Origin: Pantoea sp. IMH
GTDB lineage: Bacteria > Pseudomonadota > Gammaproteobacteria > Enterobacterales > Enterobacteriaceae
Reading direction: 5' to 3'
NCBI RefSeq assembly: GCF_000599885.1
Contig: NZ_JFGT01000005.1
Coordinates: 620,001 to 684,000 of the forward strand
DNA length: 64,000 bases
The notes below the pieces were generated by a model. The model had not been told where the DNA came from. It searched no databases and saw only the letters and a program-made list of their open reading frames with translations. A program made the position numbers and the translations under genes. This document shows positions 7,920 to 15,168 of the stretch, piece after piece (position 1 is the stretch's first letter; every line of letters starts with the position of its first letter).

Positions 7920-8555
7920 ATGAAATCATCTGTTGGTAGACCCCGAGAATTCGATCCAGAGGACTTCCTGAATACTGCTCTGGAATGTTTCTGGCAGAAA
8001 GGGTATCGGGCAACCTCTATGGCCGATCTTATGAAAGCATCAGGTTTAGCAAGCGCCAGTATCTATAAACTCTATCCGGATAAACGAGCAATCTATCTAG
8101 CGGCGTTACAACAATACATGGATGAAGGCGTTTCCAGAGGAGCGAAACGCGATGCGGAGTTATCTCCAGAAGCTGCATTGCGCGAAACGCTCGAATTTGT
8201 GGCGCTTTTATCATCCTCTCCAGATGGAGAGAAAGGCTGTTTTACCATTGCCGCTGCCAGTGAACTTTTACCGGATGACGAAGAGGTAAGAAGAAAGGTT
8301 AAATATAAATTTAATTCAATAATCAACCAGTTAGAAAGCATATTATGCAAAGGTCAGACGCGGCAGGTCTTTCGACGCGACGAGTGCGCGCGAGTAATGG
8401 CCCTGAGCATTTTTATGATGCTGGAAGGGATGCGAGTATACGGAAAAATTCAGCCTGATATTGAGGAGCTTAAAAGGTGTAACGAGTTTATTGTCAGGTC
8501 GGTGCTCTTAAACAGAGATGATGAGAAAGTCGTTTCAAGAAAGGCATCAACATGA
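7920..8555 (+). CDS. TetR/AcrR-family transcriptional regulator
   Basis: A 211-aa repressor with the N-terminal TetR helix-turn-helix at residues about 33-55 (TSMADLMKASGLASASIY-KLY) and a ligand-binding helical C-terminal domain. GRPREFD near the N-terminus is typical of the family. It most likely binds the dyad at 7866-7891 just upstream and so controls itself and perhaps the hydrolase or the following small gene. The ATG at 7920 is preceded by AGGAG; the ATG at 7915 is followed at once by a stop. Its TGA overlaps the ATG of the next gene. Confidence 0.9.
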   Translation: MKSSVGRPREFDPEDFLNTALECFWQKGYRATSMADLMKASGLASASIYKLYPDKRAIYLAALQQYMDEGVSRGAKRDAELSPEAALRETLEFVALLSSSPDGEKGCFTIAAASELLPDDEEVRRKVKYKFNSIINQLESILCKGQTRQVFRRDECARVMALSIFMMLEGMRVYGKIQPDIEELKRCNEFIVRSVLLNRDDEKVVSRKAST

Positions 8556-8734
8556 TTGAGATAGGCACAATTGTTCGGCGTCGGAAAAGAAGGAGAACAA
8601 TGGTTGTGCTCGAATGTGAAGATGGTATGGCCTTGTGCGGTTGGGTCGATAAAGGAAAGTTTTTCAAAAGACGCTTTCCGCTTTCTCAGCTAAAGATATG
8701 TGTGCCTTATTCAAACTTTTGGCCTCTTAATTGA
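8552..8734 (+). CDS. Small DUF2158 (YodC-like) protein
   Basis: A 60-aa basic protein whose start overlaps the TetR stop (ATGA), implying translational coupling. The pattern IGTIVRRRK...TMVV, DGMALCGWVDKGKFFKRRFPLSQL resembles DUF2158/YodC small proteins (GxVV-LKSGG-MTV, WF-GxKL-xxxFP-xSL), an SH3-like fold of unknown function. The assignment rests on pattern only. It is the last gene before a palindrome and the resolvase. Confidence 0.55.
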   Translation: MIEIGTIVRRRKRRRTMVVLECEDGMALCGWVDKGKFFKRRFPLSQLKICVPYSNFWPLN

Positions 8735-8771
8735 GCGCCGTGATATTCATAGCCGGTTGCTTGATACTGAC

Positions 8772-8795
8772 GTCCGCTTCTGGCACAAAGCGGAC
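8772..8795. repeat. GTCCGCTT/AAGCGGAC palindrome, left border of array 1 module
   Basis: GTCCGCTT (8772-8779) and AAGCGGAC (8788-8795) flank CTGGCACA. The same element lies in inverted orientation at 17674-17697 with one difference. Relatives occur at about 24079 and 27619. Confidence 0.8.
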
Positions 8796-8812
8796 ATACG
8801 CAGAAAAGCAAC

Positions 8813-9409
8813 TCATGAACGAGCATCAGCGTCTTCCATTATCGCTTTCACTCTTAAAATGGTCTGCCGTGTGGTGTCAAATTCGCGGGCAATCGCGCTG
8901 ATACTCTTCCCTTCACTAAGACGCAAGAACACCGCTTTCTTTTGTTCGTCATCCAGAGCCGGCGGGCGGCCGAAACGCTTTCCGGATGCCTTAGCCCGCG
9001 CAATACCAGCATGTGTACGTTCAAGTAGCAGATCGCGCTCAAATTCAGCAACCGCCGAGATTACCTGCATTGTCATCTTTCCGGCCGGGCTGGTGAGGTC
9101 TACCCCCCCCAGCGCCAGGCAGTGTACCCGTATTTCTGACGCAGAAAGTAGCTCAACGGTTTTTCTGATATCCATGGCGTTTCGCCCGAGGCGATCCAGC
9201 TTCGTTACGATTAAAACGTCTCCGTTTTCCATTCGATCAAAGAGACGCATAAATCCAGGGCGTTCAGCAGCCGCGACTGAACCACTTATGTACTCTTCAA
9301 TCAGTCGCTGGGGTCTGATGGTAAAGCCGGCCGCTTCGATTTCACGACGCTGGTTTTCAGTGTTCTGTTCGAGGGTCGATACCCTGCAGTAGGCAAAAAC
9401 TCGTGACAT
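8813..9409 (-). CDS. Serine recombinase (Tn3-type resolvase/invertase)
   Basis: A 198-aa small serine recombinase. The catalytic domain has the nucleophile Ser11 in [14 protein letters not shown], the Arg-rich [14 protein letters not shown] motif at about 68-81, and [12 protein letters not shown]-terminal Hin-type helix-turn-helix ([19 protein letters not shown]) follows the [10 protein letters not shown] hinge. It reads away from its candidate res region (9421-9528), as in Tn3-family res-tnpR units. No transposase gene of that family is present, so this is an isolated resolvase. Whether it acts on array 1 is unknown; its own sites differ from the array repeats. Confidence 0.9.
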   Translation of the reverse strand: MSRVFAYCRVSTLEQNTENQRREIEAAGFTIRPQRLIEEYISGSVAAAERPGFMRLFDRMENGDVLIVTKLDRLGRNAMDIRKTVELLSASEIRVHCLALGGVDLTSPAGKMTMQVISAVAEFERDLLLERTHAGIARAKASGKRFGRPPALDDEQKKAVFLRLSEGKSISAIAREFDTTRQTILRVKAIMEDADARS

Positions 9410-9420
9410 GTAGTTATTTT

Positions 9421-9528
9421 ATGTACGAAATAGGTGTACTTATTATAACGCATGTCCGAAATTAAAAACACTAACTTTCGGACATGTTATATTCTACATG
9501 TACGAAACCGGTCGTTTCCGTACATCAT
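9421..9528. promoter_or_regulatory. Candidate res region for the serine recombinase
   Basis: Three dyad-containing subsites precede the resolvase start: ATGTACGAAAT...GTACTTAT at 9421-9442, ATGTCCGAAA (9452-9461) with TTTCGGACAT (9475-9484), and ATGTACGAAAC (9498-9508) with GTTTCCGTACAT (9514-9525). TGTCCGAAAT-type half-sites are like Tn3 res half-sites. The resolvase promoter must lie in the same stretch. Confidence 0.65.
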
Positions 9529-9720
9529 GCTAAAGTAATATGCATAATAATGAAAATATAACCTTGATAATATTTCCATTGGGTATAATTTCAGCGCGTT
9601 CTGATTATAGCTTTCAGACTATAACATTTGGGTATACATAAATGTCACGCAGTTTATCATTGCGAGTGTATATGCTATTTGTAAAAGTCAAGGCAATAAA
9701 CTCTGCTGGCGCAGATTCGG

Positions 9721-9758
9721 ATTCGGTTAAACCCTCCGTTCCCGGAGTTTTACCGAAT
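9721..9758 (+). repeat. Array 1 site 1
   Basis: ATTCGGTTAAAC (9721-9732) and GTTTTACCGAAT (9747-9758) are inverted repeats matching at 11 of 12 positions, but with a 14-bp centre rather than the 4 bp seen between these 12-mers in the other copies. It is the outermost site on the left. The interval to site 2 (9759-9896) has no gene. Confidence 0.75.
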
Positions 9759-9896
9759 GGCCCGGCGGCGCGGGTACAGAACAGCTGCCGGTAAATGAAG
9801 GTGTGCCAAGACGCCATGTACAACATATAGTGCTTCTTTTTTTACGGACCGGCACTACATGTAGGCTCCGAAAAATAAACGTGTCGCACAACGGCA

Positions 9897-9924
9897 ATTC
9901 GGTGGAATAGGGGTTTTACCGAAT
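9897..9924 (+). repeat. Array 1 site 2
   Basis: Left arm ATTCGGTGGAA, centre TAGGGG, right arm TTTTACCGAAT. Outer seven bases of the two arms are perfect inverted repeats. Confidence 0.85.
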
Positions 9925-10024
9925 CAGGATACCCACAGCCTGCTTCGGTGCGCAACATATCGCTCTGCCTGAACATACGGTATAAGATTTCACTCATCCG
10001 TGATTAACTCAGTCAGGAATTCAT

Positions 10025-10651
10025 GTGGAAAAGGAAACGTGGGCATTATTTGGAGCAGCAGCAGCCGTCGCAGCACCGCTGATTTTTAACACAGTAAAAG
10101 AGGCGCTCTGGGAGAGGAAGAAAAGAAAAAGGGAAGAACGGTACATAGTCATACAGCTTATATTCGTGCTGGACAAATATATGTCTCAGTGTGAATTCCT
10201 GTCTTACAACGACGGTATTTATGATCCTGAAAAAGAATACAAGGTAACAGACTACGTTAAACCTGAACTGCAATTATCATCGGTAAAGGGTGACTATAAA
10301 TATCTGGATACAGATATGCTTTACAGGCTGCACAGCATTGATTCCAAGCGCGCACAGGTAATCAGTGAACTCTCAAACCTTGATGATAGTTACTTCGAGG
10401 ATGCACCGGATTGCAGTGGTTATTATTCTAAACGGCAGGAACTTTACGCAAAACATGGCCTTTATGTGATTGAGCTGTCGGAGGATATTTGTCGAAAATT
10501 CAAGATAAAACATGTTTCATGGGATGGCGGTTTCAATCCGGCAACGTCCATCAGAGAACGGCTGATTCAGATCCGGGCATCGAGATCCCGCTCAAAACTT
10601 CGTAACATGGAAAGGTATGCAAAGCGCGTCGCTGAAAACAACGAAAATTAA
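10025..10651 (+). CDS. Membrane-anchored protein of unknown function
   Basis: A 208-aa protein of no recognised family. One hydrophobic stretch at residues 5-22 (LFGAAAAVAAPLIFNTV) probably anchors it, followed by a highly charged linker (WERKKRKREER) and a mainly helical cytoplasmic part rich in Tyr, Lys and Glu. Start is GTG at 10025 with AGGAAT upstream. It is the plus-strand gene of the cassette between sites 2 and 3 and faces a convergent gene at 10760. Function cannot be inferred beyond its place in an accessory array that also holds defence genes. Confidence 0.7.
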   Translation: MEKETWALFGAAAAVAAPLIFNTVKEALWERKKRKREERYIVIQLIFVLDKYMSQCEFLSYNDGIYDPEKEYKVTDYVKPELQLSSVKGDYKYLDTDMLYRLHSIDSKRAQVISELSNLDDSYFEDAPDCSGYYSKRQELYAKHGLYVIELSEDICRKFKIKHVSWDGGFNPATSIRERLIQIRASRSRSKLRNMERYAKRVAENNEN

Positions 10652-10722
10652 TGCAAAACTAGAGACGGCATTAGCAGCGTATTTCCGAACTCACTCCGCT
10701 TATTGAAGGTTAAGGTAAAACA

Positions 10723-10756
10723 GGCGCAAAAAAACCGCCTTTCGGCGGCGTGCCTA
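10723..10756 (-). terminator. Terminator of the 10760-11224 gene
   Basis: CCGCC (10735-10739), loop TTTC, GGCGG (10744-10748), extended by an outer AGGC/GCCT pairing and followed on the minus strand by seven T. It closes the minus-strand gene and may also catch the convergent plus-strand transcript. Confidence 0.75.
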
Positions 10757-10759
10757 AAG

Positions 10760-11224
10760 TTACTGTCCGGGCTGTTCCTCTTTAGCGGTTTGCAGCGTGC
10801 GAACGTCATATTCAGACATCCACTGATCAGTGGCCTCCGTATGCCCGTCAGCTTCGGTGAACACGATAATTTCATAAGCGGGATTCAAACTGGACTGGTA
10901 TTCAACGGCTTTAAGCAGGTCAGGGCCGGGGAAGAATAATAAATAGACCCCTTCCGTCAGATAGCTTTTATTCAGTGCCAGAGTGGTGTGCAGGCTCACT
11001 TTTCGCCCGTATACGTTGATAATCTCATTTGACTTAAGTTTGTTTACCTCGCTTTTCTCAAAGATGCGCTCCAGTATCTGATCGCCGTGGGCTTTAGTGT
11101 TCACGCACAGATAAACGTCACACTCATGGTGTTCAGCCCGATCAATCGCATATTTCAGGATGCTTTCGTGCAGCCTGTTCATAAGCTCAGAGAATTCACG
11201 CTGTAGTATCACCCGGTCAGTCAT
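10760..11224 (-). CDS. Hypothetical protein, array 1 cassette
   Basis: A 154-aa soluble protein of unknown family. It has a mixed alpha/beta look (YDVYLCVNTKAHGDQILERIF, YLLFFPGPDLLKAVEYQ). I place the start at ATG 11222-11224, preceded by AAGAGG at good spacing, rather than at 11311, because the longer version would reach to within 2 bp of array site 3 and has no ribosome site. Convergent with the 10025 gene and closed by a strong terminator. Confidence 0.65.
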   Translation of the reverse strand: MTDRVILQREFSELMNRLHESILKYAIDRAEHHECDVYLCVNTKAHGDQILERIFEKSEVNKLKSNEIINVYGRKVSLHTTLALNKSYLTEGVYLLFFPGPDLLKAVEYQSSLNPAYEIIVFTEADGHTEATDQWMSEYDVRTLQTAKEEQPGQ

Positions 11225-11312
11225 TTTGATTCCTCTTGATGAATGAGTTGTGGGATCAATCATATCGGTAATGTCCGGTGCGGCACAGCGCGGAAGCTCG
11301 TCCTGATGCACA

Positions 11313-11340
11313 GTTCGGTGTTATGCGGGTTTTACCGAAT
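11313..11340 (+). repeat. Array 1 site 3
   Basis: Left arm GTTCGGTGTTA, centre TGCGGG, right arm TTTTACCGAAT. Confidence 0.85.
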
Positions 11341-11454
11341 CCGGGGAAAAGCATAAGCCACGCTGGATTTTTACCGTCCCTGCAATTAAGATGATTCCTA
11401 AGAAGAAGAAAAATAAAGCTGTGCAACGGTTTTCATATCGTAAGGAAAGTAAAG

Positions 11455-11655
11455 ATGACTCTACATCAACAGGCCACCACCACGCAGAAGGTCTGCGAAA
11501 CCATTATATGGTTAGTGGTTTTTATACCGCTGGCACTCCTGGCCGTATTCTTCTTCGCTACCACAGGCGGCGTTTCAATGTGGGTTGGTGGGGGCATGAG
11601 TGTGGTCTTTGCATTCGGTTTCACCCAGAGGTGGTGGCGAAAGATTAATAACTGA
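11455..11655 (+). CDS. Small two-helix membrane protein
   Basis: A 66-aa protein with two membrane helices (ETIIWLVVFIPLALLAVFFF and GGGMSVVFAFGF, residues about 15-34 and 45-58) and a basic C-terminus (QRWWRKINN). ATG 11455 follows AAGGAAAG. A good terminator stands at 11666-11698. No family is recognised. Confidence 0.6.
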   Translation: MTLHQQATTTQKVCETIIWLVVFIPLALLAVFFFATTGGVSMWVGGGMSVVFAFGFTQRWWRKINN

Positions 11656-11665
11656 CCGTCATATT

Positions 11666-11698
11666 AAAAAAAGAGGCGGAAGTACCCCGCCTCTTTTT
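11666..11698. terminator. Rho-independent terminator
   Basis: AGAGGCGG, loop of about 7, CCGCCTCT with T5 after it and A7 before it: a bidirectional terminator that separates the small membrane protein gene from the lipoprotein gene. Confidence 0.85.
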
Positions 11699-11772
11699 AT
11701 GCTTTTTTCTGAAACCCCATTATCATGGGAAAAACTTCTCATAAAAGGACTATTTGATGAAAAAAATTATTT

Positions 11773-12051
11773 ATGGCAGCCGTTCTCGGTATGGCGTTCC
11801 TGCTGGCTGGCTGCGGCGATGACGGTATTTACGGAGATTACAAAAATGAGCAGTACGGACTCATTCTGAAAATCTCCGAGAAAAATATAGAATACAAAGG
11901 TAAGACTTTAGCAGTCGAAAGCTGGGGTAATAATGAAAAAGAAAAAACGTATACGGCCCGTGTCAACGCCTCCGGCTATAAGATGAACATGCGCTTTGTG
12001 AAAAAAGGTAATGATGTGGTTTATCAGGGCGCACTGTTCAAGGCTGACTAA
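11773..12051 (+). CDS. Small lipoprotein with a frameshifted N-terminus
   Basis: A 92-aa frame whose N-terminus, LGMAFLLAGCGDDG, is a lipobox; Cys would be lipidated and the mature protein of about 75 aa sits in the periplasm. The natural start appears to be ATG 11757: with one fewer A in the following A7 run it would give MKKLFMAAVLGMAFLLAGC, a perfect type II signal. As sequenced, the upstream ATG is out of frame and only the internal ATG at 11773 remains. The mature part (YGDYKNEQYGLILKIS...MNMRFVKKGNDVVYQGALFKAD) is a small beta-rich domain of unknown role. Confidence 0.6.
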   Translation: MAAVLGMAFLLAGCGDDGIYGDYKNEQYGLILKISEKNIEYKGKTLAVESWGNNEKEKTYTARVNASGYKMNMRFVKKGNDVVYQGALFKAD

Positions 12052-12179
12052 GTTCGAACTGGCGGCGGCATACAAAGTGATTTAAGCGGCCTGACGGGGC
12101 GGGGTTAATACCCTGCCATTTTTTTAATGTGTAATCCATAACTATGGTAGGCACAATTCCAATACTCAAGGAAAAGCTT

Positions 12180-13130
12180 ATGACTAACCTATACAAATTT
12201 ATGGGCGCTGATGTGGCCGATAAATTAATGATGGATGAAAAACATATTGGAATAAAATTTTCCCATTTAAATCAATATAATGATCCTTATGAGTTTTTTC
12301 TCACTATTGATTTTAATCGCGCCTCAGACGAATTAGCCTTTTATAATGAAATGATCGGCATGGTTACAAAGCAGCCAGCCACTTGCTTTACAAAAAGCCC
12401 AGTAATTCCTCCTATGTGGGCGCACTATGCGGGAAATTCATCTGGTTTTGTAATAGAAATAAATGAAGAAAAATTCAAGTTATTTTTAAAAGAAACTGGC
12501 TTTAACGAAAATACTGGAATAGCTGACGTGGAGTATAAAGATTTGCCAGGTGAGGATATTGAACCCACCCTAGAAAGAGCATTTCATATATGTAAACCCC
12601 GTTATATTTATTGGCTTCAATCATATATAAGACACGCTGCATATCTGACAAAACAAGAGTGCTGGAGTTATGAGCAGGAAAGGCGCGTCATAATCGATGA
12701 AAAAGCACTTACCAAACCTAACGACTGGCTTATGTTGCTTCCTGTACCGATAAACTGCATCACGGCGATTATAGTTGGTCATAAATCGGATGATTCATTG
12801 AAGGAGAAAATTCAGGTTTTGGCTAAAAAGGCTAAGTGCAGATATTTTGAAATGGTAATAGGAAAAACAACAACTACTCCATTCCTTTTATCAAAAAACC
12901 TTAAATCACACCAATTTATCAATGGAAAGATAAAAGCTGTAAGCCAGCAATGCAAAAAATGTTATGAGCCTTTAAATATCGATAATAAGATTTGCGGTTG
13001 GTGCGGCATTACTCAGCGTGATGTTAGCATGGCTGAAAGAAGAAACGCATTTCGGGCGATAGCAAGCACTGGGGGGTTGGAAAATTATATTGCCGCAATG
13101 AGAGCCATCAGTGCTAGACATAGAAGCTGA
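12180..13130 (+). CDS. DUF2971 protein with C-terminal zinc ribbon
   Basis: A 316-aa protein carrying the DUF2971 signature spread over residues 1-230: N-terminal LYKFMG, FSHLNQYNDPYEF, the central MWAHYAGNSSGFVIEI and WSYEQERRVIID. A C-terminal extension has two CxxC pairs (CKKC and CGWCG at about 268-290), a likely zinc ribbon. DUF2971 genes are frequent in defence islands and near abortive-infection genes, but the biochemical role is not established. ATG 12180 follows AAGGAAAAG; the in-frame start 36 bp upstream lacks a ribosome site. It is the last gene before array site 4. Confidence 0.75.
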   Translation: MTNLYKFMGADVADKLMMDEKHIGIKFSHLNQYNDPYEFFLTIDFNRASDELAFYNEMIGMVTKQPATCFTKSPVIPPMWAHYAGNSSGFVIEINEEKFKLFLKETGFNENTGIADVEYKDLPGEDIEPTLERAFHICKPRYIYWLQSYIRHAAYLTKQECWSYEQERRVIIDEKALTKPNDWLMLLPVPINCITAIIVGHKSDDSLKEKIQVLAKKAKCRYFEMVIGKTTTTPFLLSKNLKSHQFINGKIKAVSQQCKKCYEPLNIDNKICGWCGITQRDVSMAERRNAFRAIASTGGLENYIAAMRAISARHRS

Positions 13131-13189
13131 GGCAGATCAAGCCGATTTACCGAAACCTAGTACAGCCAGACTAAAAGCAGTGCTGTACG

Positions 13190-13217
13190 GTTCAGTAATA
13201 TGGGCGTTTTACCGAAT
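13190..13217 (+). repeat. Array 1 site 4
   Basis: Left arm GTTCAGTAATA, centre TGGGCG, right arm TTTTACCGAAT. A lone half-site-like TTTACCGAA lies upstream at 13146-13154. Confidence 0.8.
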
Positions 13218-13234
13218 GCCCGCAGAAGGGCGTA

Positions 13235-13257
13235 AAAAAACCGCCTGGCGGCGGTTT
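13235..13257 (-). terminator. Terminator of the 13271-13804 gene
   Basis: AAACCGCC (13238-13245), loop TGGC, GGCGGTTT (13250-13257); followed by T-rich sequence on the minus strand. Confidence 0.8.
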
Positions 13258-13270
13258 CGAGCGGGTTACG

Positions 13271-13804
13271 CTAAGGAACCTGCTTACCTACTGTGACGGG
13301 TAAAGGAACTAAAACTTCCCACTGAGCAGGCCAATCCTGGATAATGTGAGTGGGTATCGTTTGTCCCAGCCAGTACAATTCAGCACGGTAAGTATGCACA
13401 AGGGCTGAGTCGGCATTATCTAATAAACGCATATCCGCAATATGGCATTTTCTCAAATCTGCTTCAAGGGAATAAATCGGGTCACCCGGACTCCCGTGGG
13501 TATTTCTGAAAGTAAGTGCCTCATCTAGAGATTGCCAAGCGTAGAGGCATTGCCACCGCGATGGTTTGCCTGGGTGTTGAGCACGCCGATAAAATTCAAA
13601 TGACCAGTCAATATTTATCGTAGGGTCAATATAGGGAACATTGGAAAGAAAATAGTAATTACCTTGGTCAGATACTCCTTCAGGGAACAAGTTCATTGCC
13701 AAATGGCTAAGCTCGGCCGGCTTAAGATCACTGAATGTTTTCAGAGAAACCATATGATTTTCCTGATAGCGGTTAAATCTGTCAACTACATATAATGTAT
13801 TCAT
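13271..13804 (-). CDS. Hypothetical protein (DUF2441-like pattern)
   Basis: A 177-aa soluble protein. The segments YYFLSNVPYIDP, FEFYRRAQHPGKPSRWQCLYAW and LDEALTFRNTH resemble proteins grouped as DUF2441, in which a PSR-Q motif precedes an EA-x-F helix; this is a weak pattern match. ATG 13802-13804 is chosen because AGGTGG lies at the right distance; a GTG three codons earlier is possible. It is alone in the cassette between sites 4 and 5 and is closed by a strong terminator. Confidence 0.55.
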   Translation of the reverse strand: MNTLYVVDRFNRYQENHMVSLKTFSDLKPAELSHLAMNLFPEGVSDQGNYYFLSNVPYIDPTINIDWSFEFYRRAQHPGKPSRWQCLYAWQSLDEALTFRNTHGSPGDPIYSLEADLRKCHIADMRLLDNADSALVHTYRAELYWLGQTIPTHIIQDWPAQWEVLVPLPVTVGKQVP

Positions 13805-13938
13805 TGTATCCACCTGAATCAGAGTGTGAGTTCTATTGATGATGTTATTGCTTATATCAGTTGTAGGTAAATCAGATGACTGCCCAATCCGGCTTAGGTA
13901 TGTTCACTATACAACATCTTAAAGTCTGACCAGTGCGG

Positions 13939-13966
13939 AGTCGGTCTTATAGGCGTTTTACCGAAT
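13939..13966 (+). repeat. Array 1 site 5
   Basis: Left arm AGTCGGTCTTA, centre TAGGCG, right arm TTTTACCGAAT. The 30 bp after it closely match those after site 4, including the terminator stem. Confidence 0.85.
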
Positions 13967-13982
13967 GCCCGGAGAAGGGCGT

Positions 13983-14006
13983 AAAAAAACCGCCTGACGG
14001 CGGTCT
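13983..14006 (-). terminator. Terminator of the 14010-14228 gene
   Basis: ACCGCC, loop TGAC, GGCGGT preceded by A7 on the plus strand (T7 on the minus strand). Confidence 0.75.
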
Positions 14007-14009
14007 GGT

Positions 14010-14228
14010 TCATTCCCAATACCGGTATCGGATATCCTCCCGACTCGGGCTGAAAGGAATAAGTTCTGATCCTGGCGGGATGGTCATCCAGCGGATTTCT
14101 GATTCAGACCAGAACCCCGCACGGGATTCATCCTGTGTGAAGACAATACAAGTGCCATATCTCCCATGTTCCTCATGTTGCTGACGCCATTGTTTACTTT
14201 TAGGATTATAAATCTTGAACCATTTCAA
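14010..14228 (-). CDS. Small hypothetical protein, array 1 cassette
   Basis: A 72-aa protein with a Trp- and Tyr-rich sequence (MKWFKIYNPKSKQW, AGFWSESEIRWMTIPPGSEL). Start is TTG 14226-14228, preceded by GAGAGG nine to ten bases upstream; the nearby ATG is in a dead frame. It occupies the 390-bp cassette between sites 5 and 6 with its own terminator. No family recognised. Confidence 0.5.
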   Translation of the reverse strand: MKWFKIYNPKSKQWRQQHEEHGRYGTCIVFTQDESRAGFWSESEIRWMTIPPGSELIPFSPSREDIRYRYWE

Positions 14229-14328
14229 TTGAATAAACCTCTCTGAGAGCCACAGGTGCAGGCTACCACATGAGCTATGTTAAAGACTCAGATAAAAGCT
14301 ACCCGAAGGGACATACTGCCGGAAAGGG

Positions 14329-14356
14329 CTTCGGTTTTATTGGCGTTTTACCGAAT
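14329..14356 (+). repeat. Array 1 site 6
   Basis: Left arm CTTCGGTTTTA, centre TTGGCG, right arm TTTTACCGAAT. Confidence 0.85.
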
Positions 14357-14543
14357 CAATCAGGAAAACACTGAATCTAACCTTGGCGGCTGAGCGGAGG
14401 CTTGGACATACCACAAAAACTTGGCGTATTGGTCATAATTTGTACAAAAAACAGCATTTAGAAATGGAAATGGGAATCTTCTTATAAGATAATGTTATGA
14501 ATTCGTCCTCACCTCAAAGCTAATATTGCTTTTTCGGATATAT

Positions 14544-15167
14544 ATGAAAAACCATGAATATATTGTTATAAGCGGATTCAATAGAAGTAAAGTAGGGCGA
14601 ATAATTGGCTCAATAGCTTCCTTTTTATCGGGTTTCCTTGTATTAGGTATTTTATCTTTACTTAAGTATTTATCTTACTTTGACGGACAATCCATATTAA
14701 CTCCTACAATTTGTTCACTGATAAGTGCAGGTTCTATTTATTTATTACTTTACTGGTTGTTTGATTCAAAAATATGGAAATGGAAGCTGGTATCAAAATT
14801 TATCAATGTTCCTGATCTTTCAGGGGAATGGGATTGTGTGGGTAGAGGAGAAAACAAACAAGGCGATATTTTCCCCTGGAATGCTAAAATTAAAATTTTC
14901 CAGTCATGGGACAAAGTTCATATCCGTAGCCAAACCCCACAATCAGGATCAGATAGCATTGCCGCTTCCATTATATATGATGGCGATATAGGTTATAGAT
15001 TGGTTTATAACTACAGGAATGATCCACGGATAGATGAGAAAGAACTTAGCCAGCATATGGGTTTTGCAGAATTAATATTTGATAAAAACCTGACTACTGC
15101 AGAAGGTGAGTACTTCAATGGCAGAGGCAGAAATACCTTTGGAACAATGAAATTAAGGAAGTTATAA
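14544..15167 (+). CDS. cap15: CBASS effector, Cap15-like 2TM beta-barrel protein
   Basis: Predicted effector of a cyclic-oligonucleotide anti-phage system. Two N-terminal membrane helices (SIASFLSGFLVLGILSLL and ICSLISAGSIYLLLYWLF) are followed by a beta-rich domain from about residue 85 (LSGEWDCVGRG, NAKIKIFQSWDKVHIRS, AELIFDKNLTTAEGEYFNGRG, FGTMKLRKL). This is the SMODS-associated 2TM-beta architecture of Cap15, which senses a cyclic dinucleotide through the barrel and disrupts the inner membrane. It ends one base before the nucleotidyltransferase gene, so the two form an operon. ATG 14544 is taken; a TTG at 14526 is in frame. Confidence 0.75.
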   Translation: MKNHEYIVISGFNRSKVGRIIGSIASFLSGFLVLGILSLLKYLSYFDGQSILTPTICSLISAGSIYLLLYWLFDSKIWKWKLVSKFINVPDLSGEWDCVGRGENKQGDIFPWNAKIKIFQSWDKVHIRSQTPQSGSDSIAASIIYDGDIGYRLVYNYRNDPRIDEKELSQHMGFAELIFDKNLTTAEGEYFNGRGRNTFGTMKLRKL

Positions 15168-15168
15168 G

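Noticed and set aside
8700-9392. Long plus-strand frame opposite the resolvase
   Set aside because: It mirrors the serine recombinase gene, has Ser/Arg-rich antisense composition and no ribosome site.
9614-9826. 70-codon minus-strand frame across array site 1
   Set aside because: Runs through the repeat itself, no ribosome site and no recognisable sequence.
11391-11648. 85-codon frame overlapping the two-helix protein gene
   Set aside because: Shadow in another frame; the 11455 frame has the ribosome site and membrane helices.
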